Assembly (NCBI GenBank): GCA_017883605.1
Contig: JADGNH010000068.1
Coordinates: 1 to 9,890, forward strand
DNA length: 9,890 nt
Reading direction: 5' to 3'
Origin: Methanobacteriaceae archaeon
GTDB taxonomy: Archaea; Methanobacteriota; Methanobacteria; Methanobacteriales; Methanobacteriaceae
Shown here: one piece after another, positions 1-5,642 of the stretch
How positions within the stretch are numbered: the stretch's first letter is position 1
Layout: the number at the start of each line of letters is the position of its first letter
Translations under genes and position numbers: made by a program
Notes under the pieces: model-generated
Told to the model about the DNA's origin: nothing
Databases searched by the model: none
What the model saw: the letters and a program-made list of their open reading frames with translations, nothing else

Positions 1-765
1 GCAACCCAATCATGGCGACTCTATCAAAATCAACAGATCAGCACTAAACAAGATCCCTATGGAAGGGTGATGATCACTTACACAGCTGGGGGACAGAAAG
101 ATTTGATAATTAAGACCGCTGATGCCCAAACAGTAGTTAAAGAGGCTGATGCAAGTGTCCTGGCCAATATGGAGATAAAAGAACCAGATACAGTCGCCAT
201 TCCCATCATAGTGAGCAGATTGCAGGCTGCTGGTGGTCTGATAAATGTAGGAGACGCGGTGGATGTATATCTAAACACTAATACCACTACAACCGCTCCA
301 GTTTCCAATAACACCACTTCGACTCCGGCTGTTTCAACAGTTAACCAGACCACACCTCAAATAAGCGGAGCAACTGTACTTGCTATTTTAAGGTGGCAGG
401 GAAGTGGATCAGTAAATGCAAACATGTCTCATTCACAGAGTGTAGCCGTTAATACATTTACTTCTAGCAGTTCAAGTAGTCAATCGGCATCTACCGATGT
501 TGAACAGCTTTTAAGGGCATCGGCATCGAGAAGTTTGAATGTAAGTCAAATAAATTCTCTAGTGGAGGCATATGGATGGAGATTATCAGACTTTGAGAGG
601 GTTTCTAACTTAGGAGAACTTGATGCACAGTATCTGGTCATGTTGGAAATCCCACGGGAGAATGCCCTATGGCTAATACAGAATTATCCAAGTGTGGTAC
701 TTACCGTCCCAACAAACAAAGCACCAAGTTGGATGGTAGATGAACTCCATAACATTTATGGTTAA
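1..765 (+). CDS. DUF515-like protein, 3' part (5' end outside window)
   Basis: The frame is open from base 1 to the TAA at 763-765 and gives 254 visible residues. It continues upstream, because the paralogue at the other end of the window has matching sequence before this point. Visible residues 1-85 form a compact beta-rich region ending in 'IVSRLQAAGGLINVGDAVDV', which resembles the SAF/CpaB-like domains of surface-assembly proteins. Residues about 90-165 are a low-complexity linker rich in Thr, Ser and Asn. The last 85 residues form a second folded domain ending 'APSWMVDELHNIYG'. From memory this layout fits the archaeal DUF515 family, whose function is unknown; I could not search to confirm it. 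The Ser/Thr/Asn-rich linker and the nearby sortase suggest a surface location, but no signal peptide can be judged because the N-terminus is missing. A hairpin terminator follows 26 bases after the stop. Confidence 0.6.
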   Translation, partial: ATQSWRLYQNQQISTKQDPYGRVMITYTAGGQKDLIIKTADAQTVVKEADASVLANMEIKEPDTVAIPIIVSRLQAAGGLINVGDAVDVYLNTNTTTTAPVSNNTTSTPAVSTVNQTTPQISGATVLAILRWQGSGSVNANMSHSQSVAVNTFTSSSSSSQSASTDVEQLLRASASRSLNVSQINSLVEAYGWRLSDFERVSNLGELDAQYLVMLEIPRENALWLIQNYPSVVLTVPTNKAPSWMVDELHNIYG

Positions 766-791
766 GGATAAACTGTAAAAAAAACTTATAT

Positions 792-830
792 GAGGAGGGC
801 TTTCTTATGCCCTCTCATTTTAATATTTTG
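792..830 (+). terminator. Hairpin plus T-rich tail
   Basis: GAGGAGGGC pairs with GCCCTCTC across an 8-base loop, giving eight pairs with one bulged G. The run ATTTTAATATTTT follows directly. It lies just after the stop of the DUF515-like gene and before the sortase cluster, so it probably separates two transcription units. The stem is unusually GC-rich for this AT-rich intergenic DNA. Confidence 0.6.
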
Positions 831-840
831 GTTATAATTT
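829..840 (+). promoter_or_regulatory. Possible TATA box for the small protein and sortase unit
   Basis: GGTTATAATTTT is a TATA-like sequence in the short gap after the terminator. Initiation about 25 bases downstream would give a leader of about 40 bases containing the GGGGTGG ribosome binding site at 883-889. A second AT-rich candidate lies at about 860-872. The call rests on position and composition only. Confidence 0.25.
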
Positions 841-899
841 TAAGTGGATTAGTACTTCTAATAAAAATTAATAGTTGCTTTAGGGGTGGATAAAGAACA

Positions 900-1175
900 T
901 TGTTAAATATGCATAGTTCTGATACTTTTTATCGCATTTTTTGGTCTTTCCTAGGAGCAGGTATTATACCCTACACTTATCAATGGCCATCCACATCTTC
1001 AGCAACGTCGATAAGCTCATTAGCCTCACCTGTCAGCACAATACCAAAAACTGCTGCTGATCCTACTAAACCTGTTTCTGTGCCCACTAAAGATACTGGG
1101 GTGCCTTACGGGTTGTTTATGGTGGGGGCAGTGATCATTGCCGCCGGAGTGGTTTACGCTAAATTCTTAAGATAA
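900..1175 (+). CDS. Small Ser/Thr/Pro-rich C-terminally anchored protein, possible sortase substrate
   Basis: This is a 91-residue protein of unrecognised family. TTG at 900 is preferred as start because GGGGTGG at 883-889 lies ten bases upstream; ATG at 909 is the alternative. Residues 11-27 are moderately hydrophobic (IFWSFLGAGIIPYTY) and could be an uncleaved or poor signal segment. Residues 30-66 are rich in Ser, Thr, Ala and Pro. The C-terminus has the order PTKDTG, then a hydrophobic stretch (68-87), then KFLR. A short Thr-Gly motif, a membrane span and a basic tail is the general layout of a sortase sorting signal, and a sortase gene starts 32 bases downstream. An IPKTA stretch at residues 48-52 is also LPXTA-like. 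Surface anchoring is inferred; a simple tail-anchored membrane protein is the alternative. Confidence 0.55.
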   Translation: MLNMHSSDTFYRIFWSFLGAGIIPYTYQWPSTSSATSISSLASPVSTIPKTAADPTKPVSVPTKDTGVPYGLFMVGAVIIAAGVVYAKFLR

Positions 1176-1207
1176 AATTATTAATGGTAAGTTTCAAACT
1201 ATAAGGC

Positions 1208-1930
1208 ATGAAACTTTCAACTGTATTTATTTTAGTAGGGATGTTCATAATCTCCCTCTACTTTTTAATTGAGGTTGACTACTACGCTTCTGCTCAGGCC
1301 ATCAGCCAAAACCCACAGGATACGCCGTTTATAAAAATACCCAAAATAGGGGTTAATCAGAGTATAAACAATGAATCTATCGATTATGGCATATATCATG
1401 AGCCAAAATCTGCCAAACCAGGCAGTGGTACGGTTATTTTATTTGGACATAGAACCTTGCATGGTTCACCCTTCTTGAACCTGGATAAACTCCAGCCAGG
1501 AGATAATATAACATTAAGTTGGCCGGGAATAGGGGACGTACAATACACCGTAATAAACTCAACCATAGTAGATGCTTCCTACAGAATGGCAGTGAATCAG
1601 GGCAACGTACTATTTCTCATAACCTGTTATCCACTGGGTTCAACCAGCCAGAGGCTAATAATAGAGGCCCAGCAGGGAAATATATATCCATTCCAGCAAA
1701 ACCAGCAACAGTCAGATCAACAGTCTCCTTACGCTATACTGCTCATAGCATCCTTCTTTGGTGGAGGGCTGGCTTTAAGTTTCCTGTATCCGGCGAAGAA
1801 TGATCGGTTCATAGTATTCCTGGCTGCCATAACTCTAACTTTACTTTTAACCATAGCATATTTCTTTCCCTTCCCTACTAACGGTATTGAAGCACAGCTA
1901 TCAAATATAAACAATTTATTCGGTGTTTAA
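1208..1930 (+). CDS. Class E-like sortase (cysteine transpeptidase), membrane bound
   Basis: This 240-residue sortase carries the catalytic triad: His81 in 'LFGHRT', Cys140 in 'LFLITCYP' and Arg149 in 'SQRLIIEA'. The entry strand 'IKIPKIGVNQSI' (42-53) is typical of the sortase beta barrel. Residues 5-22 are an N-terminal membrane span. After a Gln-rich linker (163-173) come two further hydrophobic spans, about 175-194 and 201-221, a C-terminal extension seen in some class E and archaeal sortases. Sortases cleave a C-terminal motif in exported proteins and join the new end to an amine. In a pseudomurein-walled archaeon the acceptor could be a wall peptide or another protein, which the sequence does not show. 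The small protein just upstream is the obvious candidate substrate and is probably co-transcribed. ATG at 1208 is preceded only by a weak AAGG. Confidence 0.85.
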   Translation: MKLSTVFILVGMFIISLYFLIEVDYYASAQAISQNPQDTPFIKIPKIGVNQSINNESIDYGIYHEPKSAKPGSGTVILFGHRTLHGSPFLNLDKLQPGDNITLSWPGIGDVQYTVINSTIVDASYRMAVNQGNVLFLITCYPLGSTSQRLIIEAQQGNIYPFQQNQQQSDQQSPYAILLIASFFGGGLALSFLYPAKNDRFIVFLAAITLTLLLTIAYFFPFPTNGIEAQLSNINNLFGV

Positions 1931-1931
1931 A

Positions 1932-2300
1932 TTGGATTTAGAAGACAAATACTTTAAAAATATATCAAAAAGGGAGAGAACTATATTTGAAGGGGCCATT
2001 ACAATGGGGGCACTGTTTCATCAGTTCATTGGCACCCCCGTTAGTATAGAAACTGTTGAAGTTTTGGAACAGGCTATAAAGGATTCAATGGAGCTTCAAC
2101 CCTGTATAAACGAGGTTGAAGTTAAAATAGACCGGGAAGTTTTGGAAGAGGTAAAAAATGAATACAATTACATTTCTCTTACAGGTGAAATGCTGGATGT
2201 GAAGGTGGTATCAGAATATGAGGGTCACCAGGCCTCCATAAGGATGAAATTTATTGAAGAACTTCAGTATCCCCTTATGTATGTGGAAACGGTCGAATAG
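1932..2300 (+). CDS. mptD: Archaeal dihydroneopterin aldolase MptD (DUF381 family)
   Basis: The product is a protein of about 122 residues that matches, from memory, the archaeal MptD family typified by M. jannaschii MJ1585. The family converts 7,8-dihydroneopterin to 6-hydroxymethyl-7,8-dihydropterin and glycolaldehyde in methanopterin biosynthesis, and is unrelated to bacterial FolB. The signature is 'IFEGAITMGALFHQFIGTPV' near the N-terminus, with a conserved-looking Glu and His in the FEG and FHQF segments, followed by 'ELQPCINEVEVKI'. The length is usual. TTG at 1932 is chosen because GGTG at 1922-1925 lies six bases upstream as a ribosome binding site; the alternative GTG at 1923 would overlap the sortase stop and have no such site. 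The one-base gap to the sortase suggests co-transcription, but no functional link is evident. Confidence 0.85.
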   Translation: MDLEDKYFKNISKRERTIFEGAITMGALFHQFIGTPVSIETVEVLEQAIKDSMELQPCINEVEVKIDREVLEEVKNEYNYISLTGEMLDVKVVSEYEGHQASIRMKFIEELQYPLMYVETVE

Positions 2301-2495
2301 GGAATATTAAATCTTATACATGATATCCTGGATTTATGGGGGTTATCTGAATACTCTTTCACCCATTGTGGCTAATAACTGTATATTATCCAAATAGCAA
2401 AATAATATGGAATTATAAGTAAAAACAACGATAGAATAAAGCTTTCCAATTTTTAATGTTTAATTTTAAGTTTAAAACGTGTTTAGGTGTTTAAT

Positions 2496-3344
2496 TTGAT
2501 ATTAGTAGTTTCAGATGTGCATTTAGGTTATGATTTAGGGAAAGAACATTGTTGTAATCGTGGAAATTTTATGGAGTTCCTGAATAGTTACAAGGATACT
2601 GAAATAGATCATTTAGTACTTCTTGGTGATTTCTTTGATTTCTGGAGGGGTAATAACGCCCAAATAGTTTGGACAAACGAGGATGTGATGGTGAAACTGA
2701 ATGATTTGAAAACTAAAGAGATCCATTACGTCGCAGGAAACCATGATTACTCCATTTTAGATTTAAACAAAAGATATGAAGCTAATAAAGAAGTAACTGT
2801 TTCTAAATGCTTAAGATTAGAGGATAATGGGGAAAGTTTCTTCTTCATTCATGGTTATGAGTTAGAAGTGATCCTCTGGGAATTTCCAGGTTCTATGGAG
2901 ATGTATGAAGGTTTTAGTAAAGAAATGTGCTTTAGTGGAAAAGCTTCAGGAACTATCATGAGTTGGATATGGAGTGTCTACGAAAAATACATTAAGAAGT
3001 TTAAGAAGCGTAGTCCTAAAAAATATAGAGGTAGGAACCCAATCAAAAAATATATGGATAGGGTCCCAGAAGAAAGAGATATTGATGGTGTAGAGAAACT
3101 GGCATTATCCAGTGGGAAATATTCGCTTTTAGGAATGAAGCCCCATGAAACCCTTGTATTTGGCCATACTCACCGACCTTTCATTGATCAGGAAAAGAAA
3201 GTGGTTAACACAGGTTCCTGGATAAATGATATTGAAGGAGGATATCAACAAAACAGCTACGTTGAAATTAAGGATGGAAAAATGGAACTCAAATATTTTA
3301 AAGAAAAGAAAGAAAAGAACGTGGTTAACACAGTTCATGGATAA
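2496..3344 (+). CDS. Calcineurin-like metallophosphoesterase, LpxH-like subgroup
   Basis: The protein has about 282 residues and the full two-metal phosphoesterase set, numbered from TTG 2496: DVH at 7-9, GDFFD at 44-48, GNHD at 81-84, His119 in 'IHGYE' and GHTH at 223-226. The GDFFDFW motif and overall layout resemble UDP-2,3-diacylglucosamine hydrolase-like proteins. Archaea lack lipid A, so the substrate here is unknown. A basic, helix-rich insertion (about 145-200) separates the last two motifs. TTG 2496 follows AGGTG at 2485-2489 and gives a normal N-terminus directly at the first beta strand (ILVVSDVHLG); GTG 2487 is the alternative. The last seven residues (VVNTVHG) come from a duplicated copy of an internal segment shifted out of frame, so the C-terminus is probably not ancestral. 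The preceding gap (2301-2495) is AT-rich and shows no other gene. Confidence 0.85.
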   Translation: MILVVSDVHLGYDLGKEHCCNRGNFMEFLNSYKDTEIDHLVLLGDFFDFWRGNNAQIVWTNEDVMVKLNDLKTKEIHYVAGNHDYSILDLNKRYEANKEVTVSKCLRLEDNGESFFFIHGYELEVILWEFPGSMEMYEGFSKEMCFSGKASGTIMSWIWSVYEKYIKKFKKRSPKKYRGRNPIKKYMDRVPEERDIDGVEKLALSSGKYSLLGMKPHETLVFGHTHRPFIDQEKKVVNTGSWINDIEGGYQQNSYVEIKDGKMELKYFKEKKEKNVVNTVHG

Positions 3345-3352
3345 ATGATATT
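3192..3352 (+). repeat. Direct repeat of about 42 bases at the 3' end of the phosphoesterase gene
   Basis: Bases 3192-3233 recur at 3312-3352 with 39 of 42 positions matching by hand alignment. Both share GTGGTTAACACAG and TGGATAAATGATATT. The second copy has lost one G, so it is read in a new frame after VVNT and stops at TAA 3342-3344. The offset between copies is 120 bases. The first copy lies in the conserved part of the gene (VVNTGSWIND); the second forms the final codons and runs 8 bases past the stop. Confidence 0.85.
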
Positions 3353-3394
3353 TTAATTTTTCATCAAAGTGGCTATGGGAAAAAATTAGGGGGA

Positions 3395-3750
3395 TTATGA
3401 TAAAGTGTTTTTTATTGTGGTGTAAGCGGCTTCCCCTGATTCGTGACTCACGTAGTGTGGTGCTGAAAAGGTATAGCTGATGTAATGAGTAGAAACTCCA
3501 AAACAATAGCTGGCATGTTCGTAATCTTTTTGCAGTGTAGCTGGGTTTTGCCTTCATCAAGCCATTTAGTTGCCTTTTTATAGCTTGCCCGGGTAGTGGT
3601 GTGAGACGGTGTCTTTGAATTCTCGTCGGGATCGTTTGAACCATCCTTCATTTTTCAAGATTCAAGTTTTTCTATATTTGTGATTTTTTTGTTCTTTGTT
3701 ACGTTCAGTAGATAATCAATAATCTTTTGTTGATTCGGGACTGTTAAACT
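3395..3750 (-). pseudogene. Frameshifted relic of a zinc-dependent phospholipase C-like gene
   Basis: Read on the minus strand, family-like segments appear in order but in two alternating frames. They are 'PNQQKIIDYLLNV', 'MKDGSNDPDEN', 'FKDTVSHHYP', 'SYKKATKWLDEGKTQLH', then 'KDYEHASYCFGVSTHYISYT' running on to 'FSAPHYVSHESGEAAYTTIK' and a stop at 3395-3397. The pattern GVxxHYIxDxFSAPH is characteristic of zinc-dependent phospholipase C/S1-P1 nuclease proteins, in which the His and Asp residues bind zinc. About three indels and one in-frame TGA (in LES*KMKDG) interrupt it, and the usual Asp is Tyr here (HYISYT). No start or signal peptide remains. The family assignment is by recall of such proteins in Methanobacterium and is reasonable but unverified. 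Base composition here is less AT-rich than in the flanks, which fits former coding DNA. Confidence 0.55.
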
Positions 3751-3989
3751 TTATATAAGCAGTTTGGGTTTGTTCTCTTATTTCCAGATGCCTATTTACA
3801 TCGTCTCATCTTAATTTGGTGGGCTATTTTTTTGATGTTCAAATTCATCTTCTTCATATAAATACTTCTCCAGGGAATCTGTAAAGTCTTTATATGTGAG
3901 ATTTCTTACTTCGGATGCCCATACCGCTTGAAAAATGTATATGGTCTATTCTTTTTGATTTATGTAAGTGAGTAAATTCGGTACTCGAG

Positions 3990-4074
3990 AAAATTAATAT
4001 CTATTTTTATATTATGAGAGCCAAATATCATCTAAATATTATTTAATCATAGTCTAACAGGGAATGAACATGAT
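3990..4074 (+). repeat. Direct repeat copy A (matches korD upstream region)
   Basis: This segment aligns with 5231-5311. Shared blocks include ATATCTATTTTTATAT (3997-4012 against 5238-5253), a nearby AAGCC/GAGCC block, and GAATGAACATGAT (4062-4074 against 5299-5311). An internal indel of about five bases separates them. The TATA-like element and the ATGAACATGAT of the korD start are both present, but here the frame reads MNMISS and stops. Similarity ends sharply after GAT. On the minus strand both copies encode MIFG-H-IKIDI-F, so the repeat may be either duplicated promoter DNA or a relic of a minus-strand gene. Confidence 0.7.
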
Positions 4075-4413
4075 TTCCTCGTAAAAATGCTTTATTTAGC
4101 CTTATTTTTGATATAACTTTGAATTAAATATTATTATTAAAAATAAAATCTGTATAGGTATATGATTAATATTCTTACTATTTTAACAGATTTGATATGA
4201 TTAGAGTAATTATAGAACTATGTTACATTTTTAATCGAAATAATAAACCAATTTTATAAGATAATCCACCAAAAGCAGACTATACCTAATTTTTATATTT
4301 AATGTTGAAAGATTTTTTTGGATTTGAAAAATTTGAAATTTACTTTTTTTCATGCATCGTTTTAAGTGTTTAAGTTTATCGTCTTGTTTAATGATGCGTT
4401 AAATTTAATACTG

Positions 4414-4460
4414 AAGGAATATAAGCATAATAGTAATATTCAATTTTTACAGGAGATTAG
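4414..4460 (+). promoter_or_regulatory. Promoter-like sequence and ribosome binding site for the 4464 gene
   Basis: AAGGAATATAAG at about 4414-4425 has the look of an archaeal purine-rich BRE plus TATA element, although another candidate (TTAAATTTAATA, 4399-4410) lies just upstream. The strong ribosome binding site AGGAGAT at 4451-4457 sits six bases before ATG 4464, so the start codon is secure. Confidence 0.4.
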
Positions 4461-4463
4461 AAA

Positions 4464-4943
4464 ATGTATATTATAATTCCTCATATGGAAGAAGCAGGCG
4501 ATCAAGTTAGAGGATTCATGAAATCAATGGGAAGATTACCCAACTATGTAACTTGCCTATGTTACGATAATTTAGAAGACCGCAACATTGTGGAACAAAA
4601 TATAACCATGCCTCAATTCCTATACCTGACAACCGCTTTATTTGGCGGTAATGGTGCTGCAGAAATAAGAAATGTAAATCCTGCTTCTTCATCATTAGAT
4701 CACATGGTATCAGGCCAAATTTTAGAATCTGAATACCGCTCTATGGCTGAAAATATTAAAAATTTCATTGAATCAAATGGAAGAGCACCTAATTACGCTA
4801 ACAGCTCCTTAGGTAAGATACCTTTCGAAATGTTAATTTATATATACGCTAGAATCTATACTTTTATGAGAGGTTACCATATGCCACCTGCCCATATAAA
4901 CATCGGTTTTTTAGAAGAAGATGATACAGTAGAACAAGTCTGA
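4464..4943 (+). CDS. Pseudomurein-binding repeat protein, short, without catalytic domain
   Basis: This 159-residue protein has two pseudomurein-binding repeats (PMBR, PF09373 type). Repeat 1 spans about 14-58 ('MGRLPNYV' then 'ITMPQFLYLTTAL') and has an unusual insert of about 15 residues between the two halves (CLCYDNLEDRNIVEQ). Repeat 2 spans about 93-126 ('NFIESNGRAPNY', then 'SSLGKIPFEMLIYIYARIYT'). This order matches, from memory, the N-terminal wall-binding module of Methanobacteriales proteins that often continue into a C71 pseudomurein endopeptidase domain. Here the protein ends in an acidic tail (EEDDTVEQV) with no such domain. There is no signal peptide or membrane span, and an in-frame TAG six bases before the ATG rules out an N-terminal extension. 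It could be an orphan wall-binding fragment, an intracellular protein or a domesticated prophage piece. It is isolated, flanked by gene relics and direct repeats. Confidence 0.75.
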   Translation: MYIIIPHMEEAGDQVRGFMKSMGRLPNYVTCLCYDNLEDRNIVEQNITMPQFLYLTTALFGGNGAAEIRNVNPASSSLDHMVSGQILESEYRSMAENIKNFIESNGRAPNYANSSLGKIPFEMLIYIYARIYTFMRGYHMPPAHINIGFLEEDDTVEQV

Positions 4944-5020
4944 TAAAAAAAAGATGAAGTAGAAATAAATATAATACTTGTCAAATTCTCGGTTAGCATT
5001 CATAGCTTTTTTAATTGTAT

Positions 5021-5308
5021 TTATGGACTTGTTTTTTTCTCTAAATGGTCTATGTAATCTAGGATGTGACTGTTTACTTTTCTTTTACGGCGTTTGACGC
5101 CATTATGTTCTTCTTCGATTCTTCAACTAAATACTGGTGACTTCTCTAAAAAGTTACAGTACGATTTAACTCTTTTGATAATATGTTGAGTGGGTGGATG
5201 CATTAACTCGTCTTGCTCTTCTGAAATCACAAAAGAGATATCTATTTTTATATCATGAAAGCCAAAAATCATTTTGAATAAATCATATCCTAAGTAGTGA
5301 ATGAACAT
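5021..5308 (-). pseudogene. Minus-strand frame of 95 codons broken by one TGA, unknown family
   Basis: From ATG at 5308 the frame runs through 'MIFGFHDIKIDISFVISEEQ' and 'HIIKRVKSYCNFLEKSPVFS', meets TGA at 5123-5125, then stays open through 'VKRRKRKVNSHILDYIDHLE' to TAA at 5021-5023. Composition on both sides of the TGA is protein-like, and the part after it is basic and helical. I do not recognise the family. The start overlaps the first codons of korD on the other strand, and no ribosome binding site is clear, so it may be a relic or chance. The first 25 codons lie within direct repeat copy B; the matching part of copy A (3990-4074) is also broken in this frame. The frame has no reading in common with korD. 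Confidence 0.35.
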
Positions 5309-5311
5309 GAT
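5231..5311 (+). repeat. Direct repeat copy B (korD upstream region and first codons)
   Basis: Second copy of the repeat described at 3990-4074. It covers the korD TATA-like box, leader and ATGAACATGAT. The two copies lie about 1.24 kb apart and enclose the pseudomurein-binding gene. Confidence 0.7.
5245..5253 (+). promoter_or_regulatory. Probable TATA box of the kor-suc operon
   Basis: TTTTTATAT sits about 50 bases before the korD ATG, giving an expected start of transcription near 5277 and a leader of about 24 bases. It is the best TATA-like element in the upstream region and is conserved in the diverged copy A (4004-4012). No strong ribosome binding site precedes korD, which could mean weak or leader-dependent initiation. 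Confidence 0.45.
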
Positions 5312-5642
5312 AACCATTAATGAAAATTTATGTAAAGGTTGCAACCTATGCACCGAATTCTGCAAACGTAAGGTCTATGAACAACCAGAAAAAATGGACA
5401 GTAAGGGAGTTCGAGTGCCAGTCCCGGTGAATGAAGAAGAATGTACCAAGTGCGGGTTATGCACCTTAATGTGTCCAGATCAAGCTATAACAGTGGATGA
5501 AAAGATAAAAGCTGAAGACAGCACAGAATCAGAAGATAGTACAGAAGCAAAAGATAAAACAGAAGCAAAAGACAGAGTAGAATCAAAAGATAAGACAAAA
5601 GCGGATGAGAACTTAAAAATGGATGAGAAGGATGAAAGCTGA
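5301..5642 (+). CDS. korD: 2-oxoglutarate:ferredoxin oxidoreductase delta subunit (2[4Fe-4S] ferredoxin)
   Basis: This 113-residue protein has two ferredoxin cluster motifs: 'CKGCNLCTEFCK' (11-22) and 'CTKCGLCTLMCP' (about 49-60). The first lacks the usual Pro after the fourth Cys. It should carry electrons between ferredoxin and the catalytic clusters of the KorAB core. Residues from about 65 on form a highly charged, repetitive tail of nearly 50 residues that is absent from a minimal delta subunit; part of it is five 18-base repeats. ATG 5301 and ATG 5307 are both possible starts (MNMITI or MITI). The gene heads the korDABC-sucC cluster, and its 3' end overlaps korA by 11 bases, which suggests translational coupling. 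Confidence 0.9.
   Translation: MNMITINENLCKGCNLCTEFCKRKVYEQPEKMDSKGVRVPVPVNEEECTKCGLCTLMCPDQAITVDEKIKAEDSTESEDSTEAKDKTEAKDRVESKDKTKADENLKMDEKDES
5514..5603 (+). repeat. Five 18-base tandem repeats in the korD tail
   Basis: The units start at 5514, 5532, 5550, 5568 and 5586. They encode the hexapeptides EDSTES, EDSTEA, KDKTEA, KDRVES and KDKTKA. The consensus is (E/K)D-x-(T/V)-(E/K)-(S/A), moving from acidic to basic along the array. The in-frame 18-base period implies expansion by slippage or unequal exchange without loss of reading frame. Confidence 0.85.

Larger units (their letters stand above)
3751..4463. other. AT-rich stretch without an intact gene
   Basis: About 710 bases with no supportable complete gene on either strand. 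Bases 3811-3945 hold a 44-codon minus-strand open stretch (for example 'YKDFTDSLEKYLYEEDEFEH') with protein-like composition but no start codon signal; it may be another gene relic. Bases 3990-4074 are the first copy of a direct repeat shared with the korD upstream region. Bases 4075-4440 are very AT-rich and give no recognisable signal until the promoter-like sequence before the gene at 4464. Confidence 0.6.

Noticed and set aside
1519..1803. Plus-strand open frame of 94 codons inside the sortase gene
   Set aside because: It overlaps a clearly assigned sortase with catalytic motifs, and its own translation has no recognisable pattern; it is a shadow frame.
3129..3644. Minus-strand open frame of 171 codons
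   Set aside because: Its downstream half is antisense to the phosphoesterase, and its upstream half uses a third frame across the phospholipase relic with no family-like sequence.
3448..3651. Minus-strand open frame of 67 codons taken as an intact gene
   Set aside because: Only its first half matches the expected protein pattern; the true pattern continues in another frame, so it is part of a pseudogene and not a separate gene.
4065..4085. Short frame MNMISS in repeat copy A as a leader peptide
   Set aside because: It has no ribosome binding site and is best explained as the diverged copy of the korD start.
5089..5101. Hairpin GGCGT-TTG-ACGCC as a terminator
   Set aside because: The stem is only five pairs, no T-run follows on either strand, and it falls inside the broken minus-strand frame.
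5123..5125. In-frame TGA read as selenocysteine
   Set aside because: No selenoprotein family is recognisable and no SECIS-like structure was evident; simple gene decay is more likely.
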